Source: Bretschneidera sinensis
Taxonomy: Eukaryota; Streptophyta; Magnoliopsida; Brassicales; Akaniaceae
Assembly (NCBI GenBank): GCA_023935145.1
Contig: CM043700.1
Location: 143,717,828-143,781,827 of the forward strand
DNA length: 64,000 nt
Direction: 5' to 3'
The notes beneath the pieces were generated by a model that saw nothing but the letters and a program-made list of their open reading frames with translations, made no database searches and had not been told where the DNA came from. Both the position numbers and the translations under genes were made by a program. This document shows positions 48,447-60,022 of this stretch, piece by piece; positions within the stretch are counted from its first letter, which is position 1, and each line of letters opens with the position of its first letter.

Positions 48447-49480
48447 TCATATTTCAGGTCATTAATTACATCAGAAATAATGTTGTTACTCATCATTGTA
48501 AATGGGTTCTAATTGTGTTCTCTTTCTCAAATGATTGTAAAAGAAGAGGGTGAAAGCTGAACCCCATTGTACACTGATATATATTGTTGCTCAGATTATC
48601 TCCAATTAATCATAATTTAGAGGGTAAAGTTACATAAGATTCATACTCAGAAACCCAAAACTAAGCAACTACTGAAGAAAAGTTACGAAGATTGAATTCA
48701 ATGTTTGCTACCACCACAAATTTAATTTGTATGCAAATTATGAATTTATGATCAAGACCATCACCTACCTTGAAAGCTCTAAAACATTTTTCAAATACAA
48801 AAGTACAGAGACAACAAAGGAGCATATTAATCTAAAATACATATCTAGTCATTTACCAGTATACTGTACAGAGGTTAAAATTGCTGAATATTCATCATTC
48901 TTCTAAACTTTACTATCATTCTATCGTTGCCAATAAAAGCATGTTCCTCTTTGAAAAGTCAGAGACAAGTTAGTCAAGCACAATTATATCTTAAAATCTG
49001 TGTTGCTTGTTTTCATTTCACTTGGACTTGAGTGCAGAAAAAGAAGAAAAGAAGAAAGGGAAGCTCGAACGAACTTGCGAGTAAACTAGAATTTTTTCGC
49101 TTCTCTTTAGTTACGGATTGCAATTTTCAGCATGACTAGTAGGCATCATGACCCACTAACATAGAAACGACATAATCACAAACATCGAATTTTCTTTGAA
49201 GTCTTCTTCAATTTGGCTTTTCATTTGGGCTTTTTAATTTCTTCGAAGACTTATAATGTCTTATATAAAAGCTCTTTCAGCTGGGTGCATTCCATGAAAC
49301 TACACCGGAACTTCTGATTCTGAAATATCCATGTTCTGATGAGCCTACTATGTAGCCTCGAGAAATTTAATTAAAAAAAACCTAGAGTATAGTAGATTTG
49401 AATAAATCAGAGATATTTCACATGATTATACTTTAGTAATTTTCTAAGTCAAAGTCTACATGTGCATATCTTAGTTTTTT
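48447..49480. other. Spacer with inverted copy of duplicated flank
   Basis: No gene. About 49122-49262 is the reverse complement of the flank block at 40600-40730 and 44440-44560 (here CATGACCCACTAACATAGAAAC). The first part is the presumed 3' UTR of the LRK10L gene. Confidence 0.55.
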
Positions 49481-49481
49481 T

Positions 49482-50070
49482 GGTGCCAACAGCGGGAGAT
49501 CACACCAACATGGACTTGATATATATGGATGGACACCAGTATGACTAAAGAACTTAAGCTCATGAGTCTTGGGCTCAAACCATGTATATAACCCAGTCTT
49601 ATTTTTTTTATTTCTTTTTGGTATGGGATAACTCGCATGTGGGTATCCTAACAAATCTCTCATTCACGTGTAAGTTATAAACCAAACTTCCCCTTGAATG
49701 GAACCATCGGTCACTTGATCAACAAGAGAAGCCAAACTCAATCATGGGAGGGTTAAACCATGGGATTCCTCAAGGGACAGACAATCGTGAGCACACAAAC
49801 ACTTTCATCTAGAGACTCAACCACGGGGCAACATCGTGAGAGTCAAACGATCGTGACCAACTCGAACCAGGCTCTAATACCAATTTGTTAAGGTCGGAAG
49901 TACTTCACATGTGGAAGATCAAATGAACATGAGCTTGATATTCATGGATGTGCACCAATATGACTCAAAAACTTAAGCTCATGAGTTTTGGACTCAAACC
50001 ATATATGTAACTTAATCTTATTTTTTATTTATTTTTGATGTTGTATAACTCGCGTGTGGTTATTCTAACA
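49482..50070 (-). mobile_element. Minimal TRIM element (0.6 kb)
   Basis: Two related direct repeats (about 49482-49653 and 49886-50070) enclose 232 bp. Read on the minus strand, LTRs run from TGTTAG to CCTTAACA. The primer-binding site next to the right LTR is ATTGGTATTAGAGCCTGG (initiator tRNA-Met type), and the purine tract AATGAGAGATT adjoins the left LTR. There is no coding capacity. The left LTR has a deletion of about 15 bp near its outer end, and no target duplication is evident, so it is old. Confidence 0.75.
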
Positions 50071-50345
50071 AATGTGTTTTGCAATATGATTAAATTCGTA
50101 TTGGCTTTCAAAGCTGACTGATTGTTTCTTAATGAAATGATTAGGTTTGGAGGAGTTTTAGACGTCATTTTTTACTAGGAGCGTTTCTCTTGTATAGATG
50201 ATTATGTATTGCATTATCTTTTCGGGCTATATTTATTTTGTTGTATTTCTGTGAGAGACTTTATAACTTGAGTTTTAGTTTGTAAATAATTGTTTGTCCT
50301 TGTTCTTTATGAGATAAATGGAGAGAAAAGAGTGTGAACAAACTA

Positions 50346-50381
<36 letters not shown>

Positions 50382-53102
50382 TATTCTTATGAGAATACAT
50401 TTCTTTTTCTCTCTTTATGTTTTATGTATGCCTTTGGAGACCAGCCTAGTAAAATTGAATTATATTTCATATAAATATTATAAATATGTATATATTGAAT
50501 GAGAGAATTTAAGATGTGATTAGAAGATAAAATGAACTTATAAGGGATACAAAGCACTTGTACGATGTTATATTTGGTTTATTAAATACCTTAAAAGCTA
50601 AGATTATGATTTTACATTTCTATTGAGTTTATATATGTATTTTGGTAATACTTCATTTCTTGTATTATTTATTTTCTTTTATGAATATCCATTTATGGTG
50701 TTTTAAACTCATCAGCTTTCAAAGCTGACTGATTGTTTCATAATGAAATGATCAGGTTTGAAGGAGTTTTGGATGTCCTTTTTACTAGCAGGACCGTTTC
50801 TCTTCTATAGGTGGTCACGTATGGTATTCTCTCATGGGGTTATAATTATTTTATTATATTTCTGAGAGATTTTATAACTTAAGTTTTGGTTTGTAAATAA
50901 TTTTTTGTCGTTGTTCTTTCTGAGGTAAATGGAAATAAGATTTGAAATTTTCTTTTGATGCATAGTGAAGTTTAGGAGATAATATTTGTTTGCTTTGCAC
51001 ATCGAGTTTAGAAAGGTAACTTTAAAGATTCGGATCATGATATTGTCATTGCAAATGTGTCTTTCTATAAAAAGTCAGACGATAGAGTAGAGTCAAGAAA
51101 ATATATATAGGGATGGATCTAGGATCATTACCTTAAGGGGCAAAGTGTTCAGTAAGATTTTTAATCATGAGACTAAAAATTCATCAAACTATATCTAAAA
51201 AAAGCATGTTACCAAAAAAAAAATCCCACATACAAACTTACATGGTTTATATAAAATCAACTAAATAGATCTCAAATATTTAGTGTTCTTTTATATCATA
51301 AATTAGTTAAAACTTAATGGTGAAAATCATTGGGAGCTAAAACCAAAAACATACATAGTGTCAAGTTTATTAAGGTTTTTCTACGAGTATAGGGAGGAAT
51401 GAGGGATCCGCCAATATAGACAAGTAAAGAAATGGGTTAGGGTGTGGGGAGGAATGAGCGTGGCAGTAGAATAAGGAAAAAAGAGTGTGAACAACCTAAT
51501 AGAATTTTGTTTGTTTTGATCTTTTGAAAAAAAGGGGTGGGTTAAAGTCTCCATTGATTGCTTTCATTTCATTTGGACTTGAGTGCTGAACAAAAAGCAA
51601 AGGAAGCTTGAAGGAACTTGTGAGTGCGCTCAAATTTTGTCGCTTCTCTTGAATTGTGGATTCCAATTTTCAACCTGATTAGTAGGTATCATGACCCATT
51701 AAAATAGGGCAAATTCTAAGGTTTCTTTTTCCTTTTTTTCAAAGGAATTATAACTTTAATCACAAACTAATATCAATTTGATTCCACTTTATCATAAATT
51801 ATAAAAATATTACTTTTTACCGAATAATAATATTGATTTACTATCTAATATAATAAATTACCGTCTTTTTTTTAGTCTTCAAGAGATCCTGTTGGAATTT
51901 TCTTTGAAATCTTCATTCAGATTGTATCATAAGTCAAGTTTCTTAAGATAATTTTCTCATAAACTTAAAAAAATTGTTTCTGTAGATTGTTACGGGTTAA
52001 TCACAATAAGTATCTATAAACGGGTTTCTCATATTGGATTACAATTCTATCCATTTAAAAATTGAAATGGAATCAAGTTTGCTATGAAATTAAATGTCAC
52101 CTTATTAAATTAAGAATATTCAAATTTAAATTTACGAAAAATGACATTTAAATTTATTAAAATCTCATATTAGCATTCAAAAGGGGGAGGTCTTTTATCA
52201 TACACGTAGCAAGCAGAAAGTCACCTATTATTTAATCTTTTTGTTTTTTTTTATTTAAATTCTTTTTTGGATGAAATATTATACTCATATGCGACCAATC
52301 TTTTTTATTTTCCATCTTATTGTATATTCAAAGATTCTGTACACTGACATAACTTATAATTCCTGTATGTGTATCAATAGTTAAGGGGCTTATAATTATG
52401 TAACACTAGTAGCCAAATGTTCCCTAGCAACATTCTTTCTGATCTACCTCATGATAGGGTATGGATGTTTTGCATCAGAATACTGTACACCTTTTCCAAA
52501 GATTGGGTTGACAGGAAAAATGTTTAGAACATTTTCAATATATAGACTTTTTTATGATCTTTTTGATTCATATAGGAAATTCTATCCTTCTTCTATGGTA
52601 GACCTGTTTTTTTTTTTTTAAATTTCTTCTCATTTCATTTAACTTTTTGTTGAATTTGATCTTAACTTTGATCCTATATTCGAAGATTCTGTATGTTGAC
52701 TTTTACTTTTACTCTTTTTGTTGGTGCAGGTTTGCTACGGGAGATCATATGTAATTGGTATCCATCTTCTTAAATTATCATGTTTATTCTTAGAGTAAAT
52801 TTTAATAAAATATCACATGTTTGATCGTTTTAAATTTAATTTTTTGTAACACGATGAGCCATCACCAAAAAGTGTTAAATTAAACTGTTTTTGAGATCAT
52901 TGGGTCTCATGTGAAATGCGGGTTATAAAAATAGTAGTTGCTAACACCAAAAGCTTTTTTTTTTCAATTAAATTTTTTATATCTTGTTATACTGTTATTT
53001 TTCTTAATTCTTTTGTTTTGACATCAAAACAAGATATTTTTCATTTAATCTTATATATCGATAGATTTTGTGTACTTAATTAACTTTTACTCTATCTTGC
53101 AG
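50071..53102. other. AT-rich spacer
   Basis: No gene recognised. A pair of related blocks (50105-50165 and 50715-50775, TTTCAAAGCTGACTGATTG) and a TA/TATG microsatellite (50352-50377) are present. The right end runs into an LRK10L kinase relic. Confidence 0.5.
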
Positions 53103-53650
53103 CAGTAAAGATACTGGGCAAGTCAAAGGCTAATGGGCAAGACTTCATCAATGAAGTTGCAACAACTGGAAGGATTCACCATGTTAATATGGTGCAACTT
53201 ATTGGTTTCTGTGTCGAGGGATCAAAGCGTGCTCTTGTTTATGATTTCATGCCTAATGGCTCTCTTGATAAGTGTTGGTTATTTGCATCAGAATCACTGT
53301 ACTACCCCATGTTTGCTAGGATCACTACCCCATGTTTTCTGCTGAAGTGTGCTATTTGTTTAGTCAAGTTATGGTTCATGGTTTTGAGGAAATGGTTAAT
53401 TTGTTTATGTTGAGCAGTGCTGGTTGTTCCATATTCTCTGCCCCTTTGTCTTTCACTTTGTTAGTTGTTCAGTTGTTATATAATGCAAGCTTGATGCATT
53501 ATGAAAAAATAGAATTCCAGATTTGAGTTCCTGTGTATCTTCCTCATTTTTCTCTCATTGTTCTAAGAAATCTCATTGTTCTTTCATCTTTAAAACTAAC
53601 AATTGGTATCAGTATTCTTGAGGGATCTGTGAGTTCATTTGAGTGTTCGA

Positions 53651-54907
53651 ATGGAAGGTGAATCCGGTTTTTCATCAATGGCTCCACCAGTTTTTGATAG
53701 AGACAACTATCAAATGTGGGCGGTGCGTATGGAGACCTACCTGGACGCGTTGGATATGTGGGAGGCTGTAAAAGAAGATCATGAAGTTCAACCTCTCCCA
53801 GCAAATCCTACTGTGGCACAGATCAAGACACAAAAGGAGAAAAGGACAAGAAAATCGAAAGCGAAAGCATGTCTATTTACAACAGTTTCACCAACGATTT
53901 TTACCAGAATTATGTCTCTCAAAACAGCTAAGGCTATTTGGGACTATCTCAAGGAAGAATATGCAAGAAATGAAAGAATTAAAAGGATGCAAGTCCTGAA
54001 CTTGATAAGGGATTTCGAACTTCAAAGAATGAAGAGCTCCGAGACGATTAAAGATTACTCAGACAGGCTTCTTAGCATCGCAAACAAAGTGAGGCTTCTT
54101 GGATCTATGTTTACTGACTCAAGAATTGTAGAAAAAATTCTTGTTACAGTACCTGAAAGATATGAAGCAACCATCACTACCTTGGAGAATACCAAGGATC
54201 TGACAAAAATTTCCTTAGCAGAATTGTTTAATGCAATGCAAGCACAAGAGCAAAGAAGACTGATGAGGGAGGATACAACAATCGAAGGAGTTTTGGAAGC
54301 CAAGCATCAAAACATGGCCAAAAATAAAGAGAAAAAGAAGAAGGATTTTGAAGGAAATGGAGCAAGTTCAGCATCAGCCAATGCAAAAGGAAATAATGGA
54401 AATCAGAGGAAATCCTATCCACCTTTCCAACATTGTGGAAAGAAGGGTCATCCTCCATTTAGATGCTATAGAAGACCTGATGCTAACTATCCACCTTGCC
54501 AACACTATGGAAAGAAAGGTCATCCTCCGTTTAGATACTGGAGAAGACCTGATGCTAAGTGTTCCAAGTGCAATAAACTTGGACATGAAGCAGTAATTTG
54601 CAAAGGAAAAGCTCGGCAGCAGGAAGTTGAAGCCCAAGTTGCAGATCAAGAGGATGAAGATCATCTTTTTGTGGCATCTCGCTTTGCAAGCAGTAGTTCG
54701 ACTGAAAGTTGGTTAATTGACAGTGGTTGTACCAACCACATGACCAATGACAAGGAACTCTTCAGAGATTTGAGGCCAACTGACATTACTAAAGTCAGAA
54801 TTGGCAATGGTAATTACATCTTTGTCAAAGGGAAAGGGACAATCGCCATAACCAGCACTGCAGGCATAAAGAGAATTTCTGATGTTCTCTACGTACAAGA
54901 AATTTAA
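53651..54907 (+). CDS. Copia C gag-protease frame (418 aa)
   Basis: Gag with an N-terminal DUF4219-like start (FDRDNYQMWAVRMETYLDAL) and UBN2 region (residues about 60-200). A lysine-rich linker leads into a zinc-knuckle array in which one unit (GKKGHPPFR) is repeated, the first two repeats have lost cysteines, and the last, CSKCNKLGHEAVIC, is canonical. The protease follows in the same frame with the active-site motif WLIDSGCTNHMT. The frame ends at TAA just before the conserved QNLLSVGQL, which continues in frame at 54911, so a single stop separates protease from integrase. The ATG at 53651 follows the primer-binding site by about 45 bp. Confidence 0.85.
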   Translation: MEGESGFSSMAPPVFDRDNYQMWAVRMETYLDALDMWEAVKEDHEVQPLPANPTVAQIKTQKEKRTRKSKAKACLFTTVSPTIFTRIMSLKTAKAIWDYLKEEYARNERIKRMQVLNLIRDFELQRMKSSETIKDYSDRLLSIANKVRLLGSMFTDSRIVEKILVTVPERYEATITTLENTKDLTKISLAELFNAMQAQEQRRLMREDTTIEGVLEAKHQNMAKNKEKKKKDFEGNGASSASANAKGNNGNQRKSYPPFQHCGKKGHPPFRCYRRPDANYPPCQHYGKKGHPPFRYWRRPDAKCSKCNKLGHEAVICKGKARQQEVEAQVADQEDEDHLFVASRFASSSSTESWLIDSGCTNHMTNDKELFRDLRPTDITKVRIGNGNYIFVKGKGTIAITSTAGIKRISDVLYVQEI

Positions 54908-56064
54908 CAAAATTTGTTGAGTGTAGGTCAATTGATTAAAAAAGGCTTTAAAGTGATCTTTAAAGATAGTTTTTGTCACATTCTTGATGTCACGGGTCAG
55001 GAAATTCTTAAAGTGAGAATGAAGGGCAAAAGTTTTTCTTTTGATCCCATCAAAGAAGAACTTGCTGCATTTTCAACCGAAACCAGCAACACCGAGTTAT
55101 GGCACAAGAAACTTGGTCATTGTCACTTGCAAAGGATGCAGCTCATGAAGAAAAAGGAGCTCACAGTTGGCTTACCAACATTTGGAGATCACTTACCGAT
55201 TTGTCATGCTTGTCAATACAGTAAACAAAAACGGAGACCATTCCCAAAGTCAACTTGGAGAGCCACTCACAAGTTGCAGCTAATCCACACAGATGTATCC
55301 GGTCCTCAAAGAACTCTATCATTAGCAGGTAGTCGGTATTACATTGCTTTCATTGATGACTTTACAAGATTGTACTGGATTTTTTTCTTAAAATTCAAGT
55401 CAGAAGTGGCTAGAGTGTTTTGGAAGTTCAAGAAAATGGTGGAAAACCAAAGTGGCTGCAAAATTCAAGCTCTAAAGTCAGATAATGGAAAAGAATACAC
55501 CTCAGAAGAGTTTAATTTGTTTTGCGAGGAAGCAGACACCAGCTTACTGTTCCATATACTCCGCAACAAAATGGAGTTAATGAAAGGAGAAACAGATACA
55601 TAATGGAGATGACCAGATGTGTGCTTCATGACAAGGAGTTGCCAAATAAGCTTTGGGCTGAGGCAGCAATTACTGCAGTTTTCTTGCAGAACAGATTGCC
55701 TACCAAGATGTTGAAGGATAAAACTCCATTCAAGGCATGGAATGGCTATAAACCTTCTCTCAATTTCCTTAGAGTGTTCGGTTGTATGTGTTTCTCTCAC
55801 GTTCCACAGGTCAAGTGTGATAAACTTGACAAGAAGTCAGAACCAAACATCTTCGTGGGTTACAGTTCTTCCTCTAAAGCCTACAAGGTGTATCAACCTC
55901 AAACAGGGAAGTTAATTGTTAGTAGAGATATGTTCTTCAATGAAGATGAGAAGTGGAACTGGGAACAGACACAAGAGACATCCACAAGCATACACAAATT
56001 AAGTCTCCCCTTCCAAACGACAGAAGAATATTTGGAAGATGATCCACCAATCCGTGGAACATGA
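54908..56064 (+). pseudogene. Copia C integrase
   Basis: Two frames. 54914-55603 holds the zinc-binding HKKLGHCHLQRM and CHACQYSKQ, then IHTDVSGPQ, FIDDFTRLYWIFF and SDNGKEY. A frameshift near 55540 moves to 55522-56064, which continues with VPYTPQQNGVNERRNRYIME (catalytic glutamate), FGCMCFSHVP and FVGYSSSSKAYKVY. A stop at 56064 and another near 56142 separate it from RT. Confidence 0.85.
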
Positions 56065-56169
56065 CCGCTCTATGATATCTATCAAAGATGCAATGTGGCC
56101 ATTTGTGAATCTGCGGGTTATGAAGAAGCCGTTAAAAACTAGAAATGGAAGAAGGCAATAGAGGATGAG

Positions 56170-57522
56170 TTGTCAATGATAAAAAAGAACAAGACTTGGG
56201 AGCTAGTTGATAAACCGAAGGATAGAAAAGTCATTGGAGTAAAATGGGTGTTTAGAACCAAGTTTAATGCTGATGGATCCATCAACAAACACAAAGCCAG
56301 GCTTGTTTTCAAGGGGTATGCTCAAGTTTTTGGAGTTGATTACTCGGATACATTTGCCCCTGTTGCTAGATTAGACACTATTCAGCTGGTGCTAGCTATA
56401 GCAGCCCAAAATGGGTGGAAAGTGTTCCAATTAGATGTAAAATCAGCCTTCTTAAATGGTCTATTGCAGGAGGAGATCTTTGTTGAACAACCAGAAGGAT
56501 TCATTAAAGAAGGCCATGAAGACAAAGTGTACCTACTAAAAAAGGCTCTATATGGCTTAAAACAAGAGCCTAGAGCCTGGTATAGTAGGATATATGATCA
56601 TCTATTGAGCTTGGGTTTTACAAAAAGCCTATTAGAAGTCACTCTCTATGTTAAGAAAAAGGGGAATGACTTTCTTATTGTGTCATTGTACGTTGATGAC
56701 TTGTTGGTGACAGGTAACAATGCTAAGCTTGTTGATGAATTCAAGCAAGAGATGATGCTGGTTTTTGAAATGATAGACCTTGGCCTGATGACATATTTCC
56801 TTGGTATGAAAATCAAACAAGATGAAGGAGAATTTTTCGTTTGTCAAAGAAAGTATGCTAAGAAAATACTTAAAAAGTTTCATATGGAGGAATGCAAAGC
56901 AACGGCTACACCAATGAGTCAGAAGGAAAGCTTAAGTAAGGAAGATGGCACATACAAAGTCGAAGAAGGCTATTTCAGAAGCTTGGTTGGATGTCTAATG
57001 TACCTAACTGTAACCAAGCCAGATATCCTTTTTGTTGTAAGCATTCTCTCTCGTTTTATGCATTGTGCTAGTGAAATGCATCTTAAAGCAACAAAAAGAG
57101 TCATTAGGTACATCAAAGGAACTGTTAACTTTGGTGTAAAATTCAAGAAGTGTCAAAACTTCAAGTTGATAGGATTTTCTAATAGTGATTGGGGTGGATC
57201 CGTGGATGATATGAAGAGTACATTTGGTTATTGCTTTAGTCTAGGATCAGGTGTGTTCTCTTGGTGTTCCAAGAAACAAGAATTTGTATCACAGTCTACT
57301 GCAGAGGTTGAATTTATTGCTACTACAGCAGCAGTGAATCAAGTATTATGGCTGAGGAAGATGTTATGTGATTTACATTTGAAGAAGCTGAATGATACAG
57401 AGGTATTTGTGGACAATCAGGCTACAATTGCAATATCTCATAATCCGGTTTTTCATGGAAAAACTAAACATTTTAAGATTAAACTATTCTTTCAAGAGAA
57501 GTGTAGAAAGAAGGAGATGTGA
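56170..57522 (+). CDS. Copia C reverse transcriptase/RNase H (450 aa)
   Basis: Open RT-RNase H frame: TWELVDKPKDRKVIGVKWVF start, LDVKSAFLNGLLQEEIFVEQ, LYGLKQEPRAWY, the catalytic YVDDLLVTG, the connection domain (LGMKIKQDEGEFF, YFRSLVGCLMYLT), and RNase H with FSNSDWGGSVDDMKSTFGYC (aspartate), STAEVEFIATTAA and VFVDNQATIAI. Missing at the 5' end are the few residues before the TAG at 56142. Near-complete for a Copia RT-RH. Confidence 0.9.
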   Translation: MSMIKKNKTWELVDKPKDRKVIGVKWVFRTKFNADGSINKHKARLVFKGYAQVFGVDYSDTFAPVARLDTIQLVLAIAAQNGWKVFQLDVKSAFLNGLLQEEIFVEQPEGFIKEGHEDKVYLLKKALYGLKQEPRAWYSRIYDHLLSLGFTKSLLEVTLYVKKKGNDFLIVSLYVDDLLVTGNNAKLVDEFKQEMMLVFEMIDLGLMTYFLGMKIKQDEGEFFVCQRKYAKKILKKFHMEECKATATPMSQKESLSKEDGTYKVEEGYFRSLVGCLMYLTVTKPDILFVVSILSRFMHCASEMHLKATKRVIRYIKGTVNFGVKFKKCQNFKLIGFSNSDWGGSVDDMKSTFGYCFSLGSGVFSWCSKKQEFVSQSTAEVEFIATTAAVNQVLWLRKMLCDLHLKKLNDTEVFVDNQATIAISHNPVFHGKTKHFKIKLFFQEKCRKKEM

Positions 57523-58903
57523 GCTTGGTTTACTGCAGATCTGAAGATCAGCTTGTAGACATTTTCACAAAACCTCTACCAACAAAAAAATTTGAGTTTC
57601 TTAGGCAGAGACTTGGAGTTTGCAGCTCTTAATGCAAGGAGGAGTGTTGGTTATTTGCATCAGGATCACTACCCCATGCTTTCTGCTGAAGTGTGTTATT
57701 TGTTTAGTCAAGTTATGGTTCCTGGTTTTCAGGAAATGGTTAATTTGTTTATGTTGAGCAGTGCTGGTTGTTCCAGATTCTCTGCCCCTTTGTCTTTCAC
57801 TTTGTTAGTTGTTCAGTTGTTATATAATGCAAGCTTGATGCATTATGAAAATATAAAATTCCAGATTTGAGTTCCTGTGTATCTTCCTCCTTTTTTTCTC
57901 CTTGTTCTAAGAAATCTCATTGTTCTTTCATCTTTAAAACTAACAATAAGTACATTTTTTCTTGAGAAGGATATATTTCCTTGAGTTGAGGAAAAATGTT
58001 TGAGATTTCTCTTGGAGTGGCCCGTGGTATTGAATATCTACATCGCAGTTGTGAGATGCAGATCCTCAATTTCGACATCAAGCCCCAAAACATTCTTCTT
58101 GATGAGAATTTCACTCCAAAGGTTTCTGATTTTGGGCTTGCTAAATTGTATCCAGTAGATGGTAGCATTGTGTCTCTTACTACAGCAAGAGGAACCATAG
58201 GATACATCGCCCCATAACTATTCTACAAAAACATTGGAGGTGATTCATACAAAGCTGATTTGTACAGTTTCGGGATGTTGTTAATGGAAATGGCAGGCAA
58301 GGGGAAGAATCTAAATGCATTGGCAGATCATTCAAGTCAAATCTACTTCCCCTTTAGGGGTTTATGACCAAGTTGTTGGCGGACAGGATGTAGAAATCGG
58401 AGATGCCACGGAGGAGGAAAAGAAAATAGCAAAGAAGATGATATAGTGGCATTATGGTGCATACAGTTGAAGCCTTGCAATCGTCCATTGATGAGCAAAG
58501 TGATCGAGATGCTTGAAGGAGAAGTAGAAAGCCTAGAATTACCTCCCAAGCCTGTTCTACATCCAGAAGAAGCACAAGTGAAGGAGGATGGAGACTCTAC
58601 AAACCAAACAGGGTCATCAAATGCATCGAATGATTTTACAGAAACAATCAGTTTGATTGTTGATTTAGGGGAAACCTAACAAAAGTACTTTGAAATCTAT
58701 AATATAATTAGCTTATCTTCTTTCAAATTAATAAAATACCACTAAATTTGTTCACGAAAAATGTCTACTGAGTGATTGCTTTTGACTCTAAAAAGTTATT
58801 TTTAATCAAATTTAATTCATATAAGCTAATTTGTGAAAAACATAATTAGCTTGAACAAATACTCTCTTTTGGAAGTAAAGAAATTATTTTGGTAGAGAAG
58901 ATG

Positions 58904-59440
58904 AAAAGGTGAAGAAGAAAAGCTAAATATAAAGATTAGTTTATTCTCTTAATTGTTTATCCTTTCCCTTTTTTTTTTCTACAAACATTTAAGAAGTGTT
59001 TTTCACTCATTTTTTTCCTCTCTCTCTCTTTTTTCTCTTTCAGCTATTACAACTTGAAGCGTTTAGTTTAGTCTCCATAAGCAGCTAGTGCTCATCATCA
59101 CAAGCTTGTAGTAGTGAGAGAAAAGAGAATTCTAAACAAAGAAAAATATAAAGAGATGAAATGAGAGTTGGTCATTATGACTCTTTAACACAAATTTTAT
59201 TAAATATCCCCATGAAGAACAATGGAAGCTAATTAAGCTGGTGTGCAAGTTCTCTCTCTCTCCCTCCCAATAATGTTTAGAGGAAGGCTCCACTTGGCAG
59301 GCTACACAGTCTTTGTTGTTCTGGTCCAATTCCATGAAAATGGCACTGCTATAAGGATAATTGTTTGCCTTTTTCTTGTGGCAATATCTCCAACATAGTC
59401 TATTCATTGATAACAAAAAGAAAAAATGTGAGCGGTGATT
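58904..59440. repeat. Second copy of the 1-497 leader block
   Basis: Matches 1-497 with small indels. Its continuation GGATTGATGATAAAG is the empty site for the LTR element that interrupts the other copy at 503. This copy is followed directly by the LRK10L ectodomain relic at 59512. Confidence 0.85.
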
Positions 59441-59511
59441 GGATTGATGATAAAGAAAGAGAATTCTTGGTTCAGTTCTCCACCTTAAGGGCAGAAAAAA
59501 GATGATCCAGA

Positions 59512-60022
59512 AAACTGTGCGACAAAAGGTATGTACTACCTTGTGATCAGAACAACCTGACTGTGTTACACTTGAAATCAGGAAAATTCTATGTGCAGGC
59601 AATCAATTATGATAACCTCACAATTAGAATTGTTGATGCTGGTGTTTAGAAAGGTAACTGCTCCTCCCTCCCTCGTTATTCTTTAGGCCCTTATAACTTC
59701 TATGGAGAAAATAAATCAGTTATGGTTACAGGCTGATTGCACTTGTGATATACAAATGCATAAGAAGACACTTGTCAATGGATCACACAATCGAGGAGTT
59801 CCTTCAAAGTCACAATAATCTAATGCCTATTAGGTATTCTTATTCAGATATAAAGAGAATGACACATGGTTTTAAGGACAAATTAGGTCAAGGAGGCTTT
59901 GGTTCAGTGTTCAAAGGGAAGCTTAGAAGTGGTCATCTTGTGGCAATAAAATTGTTGGGAAATTCAAAAGCTAAAGGGCAAGATTTCATTAATGAAGTTG
60001 CTACAATTGGAAGGATTCATCA
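59512..60022 (+). pseudogene. LRK10L fragment, ectodomain piece joined to kinase start
   Basis: Ectodomain residues (CDQNNLTVLHLKSGKFYVQA, then IRIVDAG and a TAG near 59648, then SLGPYNFYGE) are joined at about 59733 to the second half of a membrane segment ([13 protein letters not shown]) and the kinase start ([26 protein letters not shown]). The membrane/kinase part is almost identical to 13545-13829 and lacks the T deletion that kills that gene. The kinase stops where sequence switches to Copia DNA at 60023. Confidence 0.85.
60014..60022. other. Microhomology breakpoint
   Basis: GATTCATCA is shared by the LRK10L kinase (13821-13829), Copia element B (33951-33959) and this junction. To its left the sequence is LRK10L, to its right it is Copia B in opposite coding orientation. 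Confidence 0.9.

Larger units (their letters stand above)
53273..57945 (+). mobile_element. Copia element C, complete, in LRK10L kinase exon
   Basis: LTRs at 53273-53601 and 57645-57945 (TGTTGG to ACTAACA), almost identical apart from 28 bp extra in the 5' LTR. Target duplication ATAAG at 53268-53272 and 57946-57950. The primer-binding site after the 5' LTR starts TTGGTATCAG, and the polypurine tract AATGCAAGGAGGAG precedes the 3' LTR. Gag, protease, integrase, RT and RNase H are all present in Copia order but broken by a few stops, so it was probably mobilised recently in trans or decayed after insertion. Confidence 0.95.
53103..58679 (+). pseudogene. LRK10L kinase pseudogene split by Copia element C
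   Basis: The left part (53103-53272) encodes [20 protein letters not shown] and [13 protein letters not shown] and starts after a TTGCAG-like acceptor; the glycine loop and all upstream exons are missing. The right part resumes at 57951 with the next kinase residues ([45 protein letters not shown]) and runs to the C-terminal lobe ([19 protein letters not shown]) and a stop at 58679. The catalytic histidine is asparagine (NFD). Further stops lie near 57966 and 57991 and at YIAP-TAA (58216), with frameshifts near 58355 and 58445. Dead before or after the insertion. Confidence 0.88.
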
